This document shows, in pieces, positions 24,926-34,481 of a stretch of DNA of 64,000 nt; the first letter of the stretch is position 1; each line of letters begins with the position of its first letter. The notes under the pieces were generated by a model, which was given only the letters and a program-made list of their open reading frames with translations, was not told the DNA's origin and made no database searches. The position numbers and the translations under genes are program-made. Origin of the DNA: G965267605 sp965267605 (GTDB lineage: Bacteria; Bacteroidota; Bacteroidia; Flavobacteriales_E; Vicingaceae); NCBI GenBank assembly GCA_965267605.1, contig OZ254088.1, forward strand, positions 3,038,001 through 3,102,000, written 5' to 3'.

Positions 24926-25367
24926 GTTAGTTTCTTGTTTATTGTGTTTTTATCTTCTATACCTAAACGCCTCACAATCAATAGATCTGTCTGAAAATCG
25001 ATTGGGTAAAAATAAGTGAACAAAAGTTCTAAACTTTCCCGCTTAAATATTTGGAGAAAGTAGAAGTGCGTATATATGGACGTAGAATTGATTCTGGCAA
25101 GTATATTTCTTCTCGAATTGCAATTAATTATACACACCAAAATGCCCCCTTATTCCATCAACTTCTCCAGCAATTTTATCCAACAAACAAACGGATACGC
25201 AATTTGTTAATTAATCCCATAATAAATTCATTTTCAATACGGTTTTATGGGATAATGTGTTAGAGAGTTGTTATAAAGTATTGATAATTGAAAACACCAA
25301 AGATTGAGTGGTGGTTTTCTCAACGATACTAACACGCTAATAGTAATAGTAATACTTTTATATAAGA
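24926..25367 (+). other. 442-bp AT-rich intergenic region between divergent genes
   Basis: No convincing gene. It is clearly more AT-rich than its surroundings and must hold the promoters of rpiB (minus) and of the YwqK-repeat gene (plus). It contains the inverted repeat listed at 25214-25253 and one lone TTATACACA (25128-25136), which is not enough to propose an origin. Confidence 0.6.
25214..25253. repeat. Inverted repeat upstream of the YwqK/PAS-kinase operon
   Basis: Perfect 9-bp arms ATCCCATAA (25214-25222) and TTATGGGAT (25245-25253) are separated by 22 bp. The repeat lies 115 bp before the operon start and could be an operator or RNA stem. Confidence 0.5.
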
Positions 25368-26891
25368 ATGTATTATTATATAGTATCTGTCATAACGTGT
25401 CTGGTGCTAAGCATTAATCTTGCTGCACAAAACCCAGTTAATCCAAATGGGTATAACGTATTCTATTTTCCGAGTGGCAAAAAATCCAGTGAAGGAAATC
25501 TAAAAAATGGCAAACCGGAAGGCTACTGGGTGACATACTTCGAGTCGGGTATAAAAAAGTCAGAAGGTAACCGCGTGAACTTTAAACTGGATAGTAATTG
25601 GATATTCTACACCAACAAGGGATATAAACAAAAAGAGGTGTATTACGTTGCTGGTGTCAAGAGTGGTCCAGTCAAACAATATGGAGACAGTGGCAGACTG
25701 TTGTCGATAGATTATTTCGTGAAGGATACGCTACATGGAATAGCGGAACGGTATTATCGCAATGGCAAAATCAAGGAATACATACCCTTTGAAAATGGCG
25801 TGAAGGAAGGCACAGGAAGAATGCTTGCACATGATGACAGCAGACTTATTGGCTTGACAAACTATGTGAAAGGTTCTATAGCATCCGTTATGCATTTCAA
25901 TCGCAAAGACAATGCTGGTCGAAAACAGGCTAAGTGGATGGATTTCTATAAAAAGACAGGAAAGCTTAAGCGCGAGAGAGCCTTTAAGAATGATAGACTA
26001 CATGGATACACCAAGTATTACAATGAAAAGGGACGCCTGGACTCGGCTGTGCTATTCATCAATGGCGAGCGACAGGAGGAATCTGAAGAGTTGATGGTAT
26101 TGGATGTTAGAAAGGACTACTACAACAATGGTGTTGTAAAATCAGAAGGACCATACAATTTGAATGGAGAGAAGCACGGAAACTTTACCATTTACGATCA
26201 AAATGGGAACGTTATAGGGCACGAATTCTATAAGCGAGACATCTTGTTGGAAAAAGGGGAGATGGACGATCAGGGGAGACGACAGGGCCCCTGGGAAATG
26301 TATTACGTTTCTGGTAAGATCAAGGCGAAGGGGAGTTATAAAAATGACCTCAAAACCGGAGAATGGTTGTTCACATTCGAGGACGGTTCCGTAGAGCAAA
26401 AGGGCGCCTACGCGAAAGGAGGAAAGCCACACGGAAAGTGGATTTGGTATTTCCCCGGTGGACAGATATGGCGAACAGAATCATTCAGAAAAGGCAAGGA
26501 AGATGGAATGTTGGAAGAGTATCTTCCTGATGGAACGTTAATTACAAAGGGGGAATTTATTGATGGGTTGAAAGATGGCCCCTGGTTCTATGAGATGGGC
26601 GATCATAAGGAAGAAGGGGAATACCGAAACGGTGAGCGTCACGGCTTGTGGAAACATACCCACGCAAGCGGTCAGGTGATGTATGAGGGTGCGTATGTGG
26701 ATGGAGATCCAGATGGAGAACATACCGAGTACTTTGAAAATGGGAGAATTCGACTTGAAGGTAAGTACACACTTGGCTTGAAAACAGGTGTGTGGAAGCA
26801 ATACGAGGAAACCGGATTGGAGTTTATCAGTATCTTGTACAAGAACGGGGAAGTCTTTAAGATAGACGGAGCCCGAGTGAAGCAAGAGTAA
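25368..26891 (+). CDS. YwqK/MORN-type repeat protein, secreted
   Basis: 507 residues. A signal peptide ends near NLAAQN (residue 22). The remainder consists of about 19 repeats of 23 residues with the pattern YxxGxxKxEGxYxxGxxxGxW (for example YYVSGKIKAKGSYKNDLKTG), as in MORN and the so-called YwqK antitoxin repeats. Such repeats form extended beta sheets; in Bacteroidota they are common in secreted proteins of unknown role, and no toxin is adjacent. It is followed after five nt by the PAS kinase, so the two are probably cotranscribed. Confidence 0.88.
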   Translation: MYYYIVSVITCLVLSINLAAQNPVNPNGYNVFYFPSGKKSSEGNLKNGKPEGYWVTYFESGIKKSEGNRVNFKLDSNWIFYTNKGYKQKEVYYVAGVKSGPVKQYGDSGRLLSIDYFVKDTLHGIAERYYRNGKIKEYIPFENGVKEGTGRMLAHDDSRLIGLTNYVKGSIASVMHFNRKDNAGRKQAKWMDFYKKTGKLKRERAFKNDRLHGYTKYYNEKGRLDSAVLFINGERQEESEELMVLDVRKDYYNNGVVKSEGPYNLNGEKHGNFTIYDQNGNVIGHEFYKRDILLEKGEMDDQGRRQGPWEMYYVSGKIKAKGSYKNDLKTGEWLFTFEDGSVEQKGAYAKGGKPHGKWIWYFPGGQIWRTESFRKGKEDGMLEEYLPDGTLITKGEFIDGLKDGPWFYEMGDHKEEGEYRNGERHGLWKHTHASGQVMYEGAYVDGDPDGEHTEYFENGRIRLEGKYTLGLKTGVWKQYEETGLEFISILYKNGEVFKIDGARVKQE

Positions 26892-26896
26892 TCCGA

Positions 26897-29800
26897 ATGT
26901 CGAAGGGTAAGAAAAAGAAGCCGTCAAAAGAGGAGAATTCAGGGGTTAAATTAGAAGTGTTGGGCATTGGTAATGGCAATGCGCAAAACAATGACCTACT
27001 GGAGTATCTCATAGGTTTTCAAGAAATCATTTACGAGGCCCCCGTTGGTGGGCAAGCCAAATCTGTTCGGGTAACTGGTACTTCGTTGAAGAGCTTATTT
27101 GGGTATACCGACAAGGAATACCACGCCTTACTTAATTCAGACCGCATTCGCGAGCGTTTTCATCCTGATGACGTAGAGATTGTAACCAGCAAGGCCATTG
27201 CGGTTAGGGCAGGTTCCGGCCCACAGGAAATGGAATACAGGTTCAAAAAGAAGAATGCGAAAAGCTATACCTGGTTTCAGGAAAGAATGTTTGCACGAAC
27301 GAACGAGAAAGGTGAAATAGATTCCATCATAGGTAGTGTAAGAGAGTTGGGGGAAGATCCGCTGGGCACAGGTCGGCAGCAGGAGGAACGGAAGCATTAC
27401 CATTCACTGTTTAACCATAGCGTTAACCTCTTGCTTGTTGTAGATCTCAACGGTGTGGTGGTGGATGTTAACGAAACAACATGTGCTCACCTGCAATGTG
27501 ATAAGAAGACGATAGGGTCCAGACATCTATCAGAATTGTGTCAGGGAGAAGCAAACGTAAAGACTGTCAAAGATCAGCTCAAGAAGTTAAAGTCGAAGGG
27601 GGGTAAAGTTGAATTTGAGTGGCAAATCACGGGCAAGAAGGGAAGAACCACTGACCTGGAAGTGGTAATGCATAAGGGAAGGTTCTTTGGTGCGGAAGTC
27701 TACATTGCCAATTGCAGAGATATTACTGAGCGCGTCAACTTTGAGGCAGAGGTAAAGGCATCTCAGGAAAAACTTGACCTGGTTCTAAAGTCTATTCCAG
27801 AGATGTTTTACAATGTCTCACACAATGGAGAAGAACGCAGAATAGAGTACATCAGTCCGCAGATAAAGGAAGTGTTGGGACTATCTGTGAAAGAGTATGA
27901 AAAGAAACTGATGAACGGGTCCATTTATGATCTCTACCATCCGGAAGATTTGGAGCGATACCGAAAAATCGTGTTGGAAAAAGACCCTACCGAGGTTTCA
28001 CACATTTTTACCTATCGTTTCAAAAAGAAGGGCGGTAAAGACTACGTATGGATAGAGGAAACAGTTTACCCCAGGTATGACGGTGAGGGCAAAAGAACAT
28101 CAACGTATGGTGTACTGAGAGATGTAACCAGAAGGCACAGAGATCAGCTGGCCTTGCAACATAGTGAACGCAGATTCAGAGCACTTTTCGAAAGAAACCT
28201 CGCGGGAGTGTTCAGGACCACCCTCAAAGGCGAAATAGTGGAGGCTAATGATGCTTATGCGAAGGCCTTAGGTTATGCGTCAAGAGCTGAGGTCATAGGT
28301 CAAAACATTATTGACCATTACGTAGATAAGAAGACACGTAAGGAGACCGTTAAACGACTTCAAAAGCAGGGGTTCCTAACAAGTGTCCCCGGCCATTTCT
28401 TCAAGAAAGATGGCGTAGAAACACACCTCTTGGCAAATCTGGCACTGGTAGAAACAGAGAAGGGCGACCAATTGATGGAGGGCACCCTGATTGAGATTAC
28501 GGACTACGTGCGAACAGCGGAACTGCTGGAAAAAAGGGAAAAGAGCTATAGAGACCTCATTGAAAATTCTCCTTATGCCATTCTTATTCACAAGAGAGGA
28601 GAAGTGCTGTTTGGCAATAAACGCGCATTGGAGATTTCGGGTTATGACAGTCTCGATGAGATTCTTGGGCAGAACATTATGGACTTGCTTACCATCGATC
28701 AGAAAGATTTCGTTTATCAACAGTTCGATGACCTGAGTGCTGTAGATGACAAGGAGCACGTTGAGTTACAGGTGCGCAACAAGAAAGGAAGACAGGTAAT
28801 GATCGACTTTAAAGCGATGCTCTGTGACTGGGAGGGTGTGCCCGCAGTTCAGGTGGCGTTTAGAGATATTACCGACAAACTAAAACTTGAGAAGGAAATT
28901 GTTCGATCCAAAGAGATTGAAGAGGCCAATGAGAAGTTGAAGAAAGAGATCAGGGAGCGTAAGAAGGCGGAAGATAAACTCCTGGAAAACCAGGCGTACA
29001 CGAGAAACCTGATTGAATCTTCGCTGGATATGATCTGTGCCATTAATGAGAAAGACCAGATCGTAGAGTTCAACAAAGCAGCACAGGCCAGGTTCGGCTA
29101 TTCTGCAGATGAAATACTGGGTAAATCCATCAGTATTCTCTACTACAATGAACGGGAAAGAAAATCTGTTTTGGCGCACCTGGAGGATCATGGAAGCTAC
29201 CAAGGGGAAGTAGTTAACAGAACGAAGTCCGGAGAGAAGTTTCTGAGCTACTTGTCGGCTTCTATGCTATATGATGAAAGTGGAAATGTTGTTGGAGCTA
29301 TGGGGGTTTCCAGGGATATTACCAAAGCAAGGGAAGCGAAGCAGAAGGAGCTGGTTCAGGCCGCGAAACTGAAGGCCATCGTTGAAGGGCGCTCCCACTT
29401 GATCTGGACGGTGAATGGTGACAATGAACTGGTGCTCTTCAACAGAAACTTCTATGAGTTCTACAAACAGAATTTCAGGAAACGCATTGGTGAGGGAGAT
29501 GTACCCTGGGATGATCTGGACCAACTGTTAACAGAAGACCAAAAGGATATCATGGCGGAACGCTATGAAAGAGCATTCGAAGGAAAAGAACAGTTCTTCG
29601 AGGTACAGTTCCGGAACGAGAGGGGAATGGACGTATGGATGGAAATACACCTGAACCCCATTAAAATCCAGGAAAAAGATGTTCGTGTCTTTGAAGTATC
29701 ATCCATTGCTCAAGACATCACAGACAAGAAGCAGGCAGAAGACAGTATTCAGGCTTCATTGAAAGAGAAAGAGGTTTTACTTCAGGAGATACACCATAGG

Positions 29801-30370
29801 GTGAAGAACAATCTGCAGGTAATCTCCAGTATTCTGAATTTGCAGAGTTCATATATCAAAGACTCCAAGATTGTTAACATCCTTAGGGAAAGCCAGAACA
29901 GAATCAAGTCTATGGCCTTCATTCACGAAAGTCTTTACGGTGCCAAGGACTTCTCCAGTATTAATTTCTCTGACTACGTAAAGAACCTGGCACAGAACCT
30001 GATTTACTCTTACAGGATCCAGGAAGACAAAGTGAAATTGTCATTAAAACTGAAGCCAGTTCACCTACCCTTGGATAGCGCAATACCTTGTGGTTTAATC
30101 ATCAACGAATTGGTCTCAAACGCGCTTAAATACGCGTTCCCAGACGATAAGAAGGGAAAGGTGGAAATTCAACTATATTTGAAGAACGATCGCGTCCATT
30201 TACATGTGGCGGATGACGGGATTGGTCTTCCGGATGATTTCAATTTGGAACAAACGGAATCGTTGGGATTACAACTGGTTTCAACATTGGCTGAGCAACT
30301 GTCTGCCTCCATGGAAATCGAAAACGATAAGGGAACGAGCTTTAATTTGATTTTTGATCACATTCAATAG
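26897..30370 (+). CDS. Cytoplasmic multi-PAS sensor histidine kinase (HisKA_2)
   Basis: 1157 residues with no signal peptide or membrane segment. I count seven PAS units, at roughly 40-150, 165-285, 290-420, 424-545, 550-665, 690-815 and 820-945, most ending in the linker pattern DIT (for example CRDITERVN, FRDITDKLK, SRDITKARE, AQDITDKKQ). HisKA_2 follows with EIHHRVKNNLQVISSILNL and the His-His pair at 966-967, then HATPase_c (INELVSNALKYAF, DDGIGLPDDF). It probably phosphorylates the LytTR regulator encoded eight nt downstream. PAS ligands cannot be read from sequence. Confidence 0.94.
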   Translation: MSKGKKKKPSKEENSGVKLEVLGIGNGNAQNNDLLEYLIGFQEIIYEAPVGGQAKSVRVTGTSLKSLFGYTDKEYHALLNSDRIRERFHPDDVEIVTSKAIAVRAGSGPQEMEYRFKKKNAKSYTWFQERMFARTNEKGEIDSIIGSVRELGEDPLGTGRQQEERKHYHSLFNHSVNLLLVVDLNGVVVDVNETTCAHLQCDKKTIGSRHLSELCQGEANVKTVKDQLKKLKSKGGKVEFEWQITGKKGRTTDLEVVMHKGRFFGAEVYIANCRDITERVNFEAEVKASQEKLDLVLKSIPEMFYNVSHNGEERRIEYISPQIKEVLGLSVKEYEKKLMNGSIYDLYHPEDLERYRKIVLEKDPTEVSHIFTYRFKKKGGKDYVWIEETVYPRYDGEGKRTSTYGVLRDVTRRHRDQLALQHSERRFRALFERNLAGVFRTTLKGEIVEANDAYAKALGYASRAEVIGQNIIDHYVDKKTRKETVKRLQKQGFLTSVPGHFFKKDGVETHLLANLALVETEKGDQLMEGTLIEITDYVRTAELLEKREKSYRDLIENSPYAILIHKRGEVLFGNKRALEISGYDSLDEILGQNIMDLLTIDQKDFVYQQFDDLSAVDDKEHVELQVRNKKGRQVMIDFKAMLCDWEGVPAVQVAFRDITDKLKLEKEIVRSKEIEEANEKLKKEIRERKKAEDKLLENQAYTRNLIESSLDMICAINEKDQIVEFNKAAQARFGYSADEILGKSISILYYNERERKSVLAHLEDHGSYQGEVVNRTKSGEKFLSYLSASMLYDESGNVVGAMGVSRDITKAREAKQKELVQAAKLKAIVEGRSHLIWTVNGDNELVLFNRNFYEFYKQNFRKRIGEGDVPWDDLDQLLTEDQKDIMAERYERAFEGKEQFFEVQFRNERGMDVWMEIHLNPIKIQEKDVRVFEVSSIAQDITDKKQAEDSIQASLKEKEVLLQEIHHRVKNNLQVISSILNLQSSYIKDSKIVNILRESQNRIKSMAFIHESLYGAKDFSSINFSDYVKNLAQNLIYSYRIQEDKVKLSLKLKPVHLPLDSAIPCGLIINELVSNALKYAFPDDKKGKVEIQLYLKNDRVHLHVADDGIGLPDDFNLEQTESLGLQLVSTLAEQLSASMEIENDKGTSFNLIFDHIQ

Positions 30371-30378
30371 TATAACTG

Positions 30379-31137
30379 ATGTCGAATAGCAATATAATGG
30401 TCGTTGAGGACGAGAGCATTGTTTCCAAGGATATTCAGAACAGCCTGAAGAACCTGGGTTACACTGTAGTAGGGGCAGCATCATCTGGTGAAAAGGCAAT
30501 TCAACTTGCCGAAGAAACACAGCCGGATTTGGTGTTGATGGATATCATGTTGAAAGGAGACATGAGTGGAATTGAAGCTGCTGAGTATATCAGAGAGAAC
30601 TTAAGGGTGCCAGTAATTTTCCTTACCGCTTATGCGGATGAAGGCACACTTAACAAGGCCAAGGTTACGGAGCCTTACGGGTATATTATCAAGCCGTTCA
30701 AAGAAGTAGACCTGCACACGTCTATAGAAATGGCACTTTACAAACACAAGAAGGAGCTGGAGGTCTTGAAGGAAAGAGATATGTTGTACTCCATTGTTGA
30801 TGGAGGGGGTAAGGCTGGTGATGACGAGATCTTTGTAAAATCGAATTCCCGATTGGTTAAAGTGAAATCTAACGAGATCATGTTTGTGGAGGCGTTGAAA
30901 GATTATGTGGTGATCAATACCGCAGACGCGAAGTACACGATCCACTCTACAATGAAAGACATCGAGGCTAAATTGCCCTCTGCGGATTTCCTTAGGGTGC
31001 ATAGATCGTACATTGTAAGGCTGGATAAGATTGCAGCAATTGAGCAGCCCAACATCGTTATTGAGGGCGATAACAGGATCATTCCAATAGGAGGATCTTA
31101 CAAAGATGAGCTCTTCAAGAGGATCAACCTTGTCTAG
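30379..31137 (+). CDS. LytTR family response regulator
   Basis: 252 residues. The receiver domain (1-120) has the acidic pair Glu10-Asp11, the phospho-acceptor Asp55 in LVLMDIML, Thr in FLTAYAD and Lys in IIKPF. The LytTR DNA-binding domain occupies about 150-250 (IFVKSNSRLVKVKSNEIMFVEALKDYVVI, then FLRVHRSYIVRLDKI). It should bind direct-repeat promoter sites when phosphorylated. It is encoded directly after the PAS kinase, its likely partner. Confidence 0.95.
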   Translation: MSNSNIMVVEDESIVSKDIQNSLKNLGYTVVGAASSGEKAIQLAEETQPDLVLMDIMLKGDMSGIEAAEYIRENLRVPVIFLTAYADEGTLNKAKVTEPYGYIIKPFKEVDLHTSIEMALYKHKKELEVLKERDMLYSIVDGGGKAGDDEIFVKSNSRLVKVKSNEIMFVEALKDYVVINTADAKYTIHSTMKDIEAKLPSADFLRVHRSYIVRLDKIAAIEQPNIVIEGDNRIIPIGGSYKDELFKRINLV

Positions 31138-31155
31138 ATAGGAATCCAATACTTT

Positions 31156-31188
31156 TGTGGGCAAGTGTCTGCCCACAGGCGATTTTTT
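31156..31188 (+). terminator. Probable terminator after the LytTR gene
   Basis: Perfect 8-bp stem TGTGGGCA / TGCCCACA with a six-nt loop; the T-run (six T) begins five nt after the stem, which weakens the call slightly. Confidence 0.55.
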
Positions 31189-31215
31189 ACCTAATTTTAT
31201 TTCAAATCACGGATT

Positions 31216-31941
31216 ATGAAGAAGATTACCCTGTTGTTTGTTGCTGTTTCTGCCGCTTTCACTGTTAGCGCTCAGAACTTCACTATTGAAGAAAAAGGCA
31301 AAGGACCAAGCAAACTGATTGCTGATTCGATCATGGCTAACAATTACCATGATTACCAGTTTGAAATGATTCCAGCGAATAGCAACGATACTTTGCAGCT
31401 GGATTGGGAAGTGTTCTACGATGATTTTCCATCCACATGGGATTACTCGTTCTGTGATTACTCAACATGCTATACACCTTACAACTCTGGCTTCATGCAG
31501 ATGTGGGATGCATTTGGTAGCAACAAGGGTTTCGTAAAACTTACTGTTAGCAGTGATGTAGATGGCGTGGGCACAATTAAGATTGCTGTTCAGGAAAGAG
31601 GAAAACCTAACACAGCGGATACGGCAACGTACATCATCACTTCTTATTCATGGCCTGCCAGCGTTAATGAAAACAAGATTTCTGGCAAATTGGTAAAGGC
31701 GTATCCAAACCCTGCCAAGAACGTACTCAATCTTTCTTTGAACAAGAAGTTGGTGCAGAACCAAGTATCTACTCAGGTGCAAGTTGAGGTGTTCAACATT
31801 GTTGGCAACAAGGTGAAGAACATACAAGTAACCGGTAGTGGTCAGCAAGTGGATGTTTCTAAGCTTTCATCAGGAGTATACTTCTTGCGTTACAGGAACC
31901 TGGAAGGCAAGCTGGAAAGTCAGAAGTTTATCAAGTACTAA
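31216..31941 (+). CDS. Secreted protein with type IX sorting domain
   Basis: 241 residues. A signal peptide ends near FTVSAQ (residue 20). Residues 25-145 form an unrecognised beta-rich domain with two Cys (FCDYSTCYTPY). The C-terminal part from about residue 160 (KAYPNPAKNVLNLSL, VEVFNIVGNKVKNIQV, LSSGVYFLRY) is a T9SS type A sorting domain. It probably reaches the surface or medium. The stop overlaps the stop of the convergent phosphatase gene by four nt. Confidence 0.85.
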   Translation: MKKITLLFVAVSAAFTVSAQNFTIEEKGKGPSKLIADSIMANNYHDYQFEMIPANSNDTLQLDWEVFYDDFPSTWDYSFCDYSTCYTPYNSGFMQMWDAFGSNKGFVKLTVSSDVDGVGTIKIAVQERGKPNTADTATYIITSYSWPASVNENKISGKLVKAYPNPAKNVLNLSLNKKLVQNQVSTQVQVEVFNIVGNKVKNIQVTGSGQQVDVSKLSSGVYFLRYRNLEGKLESQKFIKY

Positions 31942-33965
31942 ATCTTAAGGCCTACGACCAGCACATCATCGATCTGTTCCTGGTCTCCTTTCCATTCATT
32001 GAGTCGAGTGCTCAACAATTGGTGCTGTTCTGACATGTCAAGGTCGATATTGACCATCTCCTCAAAGAGTGCGCGGAGCCTACCAATCATGAATTTCTTA
32101 AGTTTTGGGCCACCGAATTGATCTGCGTATCCGTCAGAGAACATATACAGGTGGTCCCCAGGTTGAACGTCTATCTCGTGCAAAGTGAACGCCTGATTAG
32201 GCGGTGTCCAACCACCAATGGGGTTCTTATCACCGCGCACCCGAACGGGGTCTTCACCCTTTCTCACACGAATAATAGGACGCTGGGCACCTGAGAATTC
32301 TACCTTACCGGTCTTCTTGTTGTAGCGAATCAATGCAGAATCCATTCCGTCCTTAACGCTTTCGCTCTGACCCTCTTTCGCGAGTACGCGCAGAACATTC
32401 TGGTTGACCCGTGTGAGCAATTCATTGGGCGCAAGCGTGCTGTTTTCTGTTATGCTTTGGGTTAGCGCACTGCTACAAAGCATAGAAACGAACCCTCCGG
32501 GTACGCCATGACCAGTACAGTCAGAAGCAGAAACGTATATACTATCATCTTGCTCGGAAACCCAGTAGAAATCGCCACTAACAATGTCTCGAGGCTGGTA
32601 ATACACGAAATGGTCCGCAAAGTGTTTGCCAAGGCCTGAGGTGTCTGGGAGGATCGAAGACTGAATGAAACGCGCGTAATTTATACTGTCTGTGATATCG
32701 CGGTTTTTCTCCTCAATGATGTTTTTCTGATGCTGAATTTGGGTATTTGCCTCGCTCAACTCTTCGTTGGCCTTTTGCTTGATGCGGTTACCTCGAAACA
32801 GGAGAAAAGCTAGCGCACCAAGCAAGAGCACTCCACCCAAAGCAAAATAGATGTAGTTCTGCTTCTTGCGGTTTTCAGCCTTTTCGTTGGCAATAGTAAG
32901 CTCCTGGATCTTGTTTTGTTGTCGCACCTGATCCGTATGGTATTTCCGCTCCGCATCACGAAGCGCTAAGTTGGCCTGTTGGACAAAGAGAGAGTCTTTA
33001 GCAATCATCGCGAGGTCCTGAAACTGTATCGCTGTTGTCCAATTGCCTAGTTTGTAATGAATAGAATATCCAGTTGTATACAACCCCTCTTTACTTCTCC
33101 AATCATTCACCTTATCGTCTAGCTGCAGAGCACTGTCTATGAATGTAGCAGCGATTGAGAAATTCGACTTTGCTTGATACGCTCTTGCTGAAGTAGTGTA
33201 AGAAACCAGAAGGCTGTTGTAGTCGTCAGTTTCCACAAAATATCTTCTTGACTCATTTAGCAGAATCAGGGCTGAGTCAACCTCTGGTGATGCCGTGTCT
33301 TTGCACAAAGCGTATGCCAAGTTCAGTTGTGCAAGAGACCTGGTTTGGCGATTATCAAGCATTTCCAATGACTGACGCAGATATACGATAGCACTATCAT
33401 ACGCCTCGAAATAAACGAAGGCCGAACCAATGTTACTTAAATAGTTACCTATGGCAGGAGAATTTCCCTTGTTCTTCATAGCCTTGTAGGCAAGCCGAAA
33501 GTAGCCTAAAGCGTCATCGTATTGTTGTGCTTTGAAAAGTAAAGCACCAATGTTAGAATTGATTGCAGCCATTGCGGCTGTATCATTTATCATACCATGG
33601 AGTTGTGCACATTCTGCGTATGCGTTGATCGCTCCTTCAACGTCTCCAGCGTAATACAAGGAATTGGCTAACTGACCTTTAGCTTTAGCGAGACAATACT
33701 GGTTATCGATTTGTTCTGCTAGAGTAAGAGACGCACGTGCATAAGAAATGGAAGAGTCTGGCTGGTTGATCTGTAATTCCCAGCTAATGTCCCGGAGCAC
33801 CATGACCCGATGTGAGTCACTGGTTATAGATGGCAACACGGTCAATAGAGAATCAAGCAAATTAGCGGGGCAAGCGATGGACGTAAACAGAAGGAGGCAT
33901 AAACTTACCGCGCGCATTCTACGTGGCAGTAGTATTGATAACGGATTCTTTTTTAACTTATGCAT
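31938..33965 (-). CDS. TPR-containing SpoIIE-type PP2C phosphatase
   Basis: 675 residues from ATG 33965; a frame extending further upstream would collide with the divergent gene, and ATG 33917 is an alternative. A signal peptide-like start is followed by TPR repeats (about 40-350), a transmembrane helix near residue 370-390, a coiled-coil linker (QIQHQKNIIEEKNRDITDSINYA), and the PP2C/SpoIIE domain with SGDFYWVSEQ, DCTGHGVPGGFVSML, SDGYADQFGG and the C-terminal DDVLVVGLKI. Family members dephosphorylate STAS-domain anti-anti-sigma factors. The partner is not in the neighbourhood. It resembles the phosphatase at 60102-62672. Confidence 0.92.
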   Translation of the reverse strand: MHKLKKNPLSILLPRRMRAVSLCLLLFTSIACPANLLDSLLTVLPSITSDSHRVMVLRDISWELQINQPDSSISYARASLTLAEQIDNQYCLAKAKGQLANSLYYAGDVEGAINAYAECAQLHGMINDTAAMAAINSNIGALLFKAQQYDDALGYFRLAYKAMKNKGNSPAIGNYLSNIGSAFVYFEAYDSAIVYLRQSLEMLDNRQTRSLAQLNLAYALCKDTASPEVDSALILLNESRRYFVETDDYNSLLVSYTTSARAYQAKSNFSIAATFIDSALQLDDKVNDWRSKEGLYTTGYSIHYKLGNWTTAIQFQDLAMIAKDSLFVQQANLALRDAERKYHTDQVRQQNKIQELTIANEKAENRKKQNYIYFALGGVLLLGALAFLLFRGNRIKQKANEELSEANTQIQHQKNIIEEKNRDITDSINYARFIQSSILPDTSGLGKHFADHFVYYQPRDIVSGDFYWVSEQDDSIYVSASDCTGHGVPGGFVSMLCSSALTQSITENSTLAPNELLTRVNQNVLRVLAKEGQSESVKDGMDSALIRYNKKTGKVEFSGAQRPIIRVRKGEDPVRVRGDKNPIGGWTPPNQAFTLHEIDVQPGDHLYMFSDGYADQFGGPKLKKFMIGRLRALFEEMVNIDLDMSEQHQLLSTRLNEWKGDQEQIDDVLVVGLKI

Positions 33966-33996
33966 GCTAATAGAAATATAAACCAAAACTTTAGTT

Positions 33997-34347
33997 ATGC
34001 CAACAGAAGAAGGAGTATTAACCGGTGTTACCGCGGGCTCAGATGCCGGCACCTTAAGCGGTACCATCAACAACTACAATGGTACCCAACAAGACACATT
34101 TAACAACCAACAGATTGAGGATGCAGATGGGAACACCATAAATGACCCAGGTGATCTGCCTGACGGTACAGTTTGCGACTATGATCCGGTGGGTGGTGCC
34201 AGCGATATTGTTACGTGTGGTGTAACAGTTGAGGTGGTAGGTGATGTTGCGGAGAATGATACACAACGTGCCATCACTAAGTTGGCGAGAAAGCTTGGAG
34301 AAGATAATGGAGCGGGTGCAACGCAGGTTATCATCACCAAGATTTAA
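33997..34347 (+). CDS. Unknown acidic protein divergent from the phosphatase gene
   Basis: 116 residues without signal peptide or membrane segment. The first two thirds are rich in Gly, Thr, Asn and Asp (MPTEEGVLTGVTAGSDAG), with two Cys about 15 residues apart, and the last third is a short amphipathic helix and strand (ITKLARKLGEDNGAGATQVIITKI reads as helix then strand). I do not recognise it. Its coding status is supported by a strong terminator just after the stop and a 31-bp divergent gap to the phosphatase start. Confidence 0.65.
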   Translation: MPTEEGVLTGVTAGSDAGTLSGTINNYNGTQQDTFNNQQIEDADGNTINDPGDLPDGTVCDYDPVGGASDIVTCGVTVEVVGDVAENDTQRAITKLARKLGEDNGAGATQVIITKI

Positions 34348-34369
34348 ACTTTGTGACACTGATATTCAG

Positions 34370-34393
34370 CCCGGCCAACGGCCGGGTTTTTTT
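34370..34393 (+). terminator. Intrinsic terminator after the unknown acidic gene
   Basis: Seven-base-pair GC stem CCCGGCC / GGCCGGG with an AAC loop, followed by seven T. Confidence 0.92.
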
Positions 34394-34481
34394 GTGCCTA
34401 AATTTTTTTCTTCATCGATGTCCGTTTTGTGATTCCTCATCCGTGTTCATGACAAAGAGTTTAACTAAAAACCCATTTGTT

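Noticed and set aside
25128..25136. TTATACACA resembling a DnaA box in the AT-rich gap
   Set aside because: A single box with no cluster, no DnaA gene and no other origin signs nearby.
25368..26891. Toxin-antitoxin system (the YwqK repeats are often labelled antitoxin)
   Set aside because: No toxin gene is adjacent, and the protein has a signal peptide.
30601..31176. Antisense frame opposite the LytTR gene
   Set aside because: Lies completely on a gene with clear REC and LytTR motifs; a coding-strand shadow.
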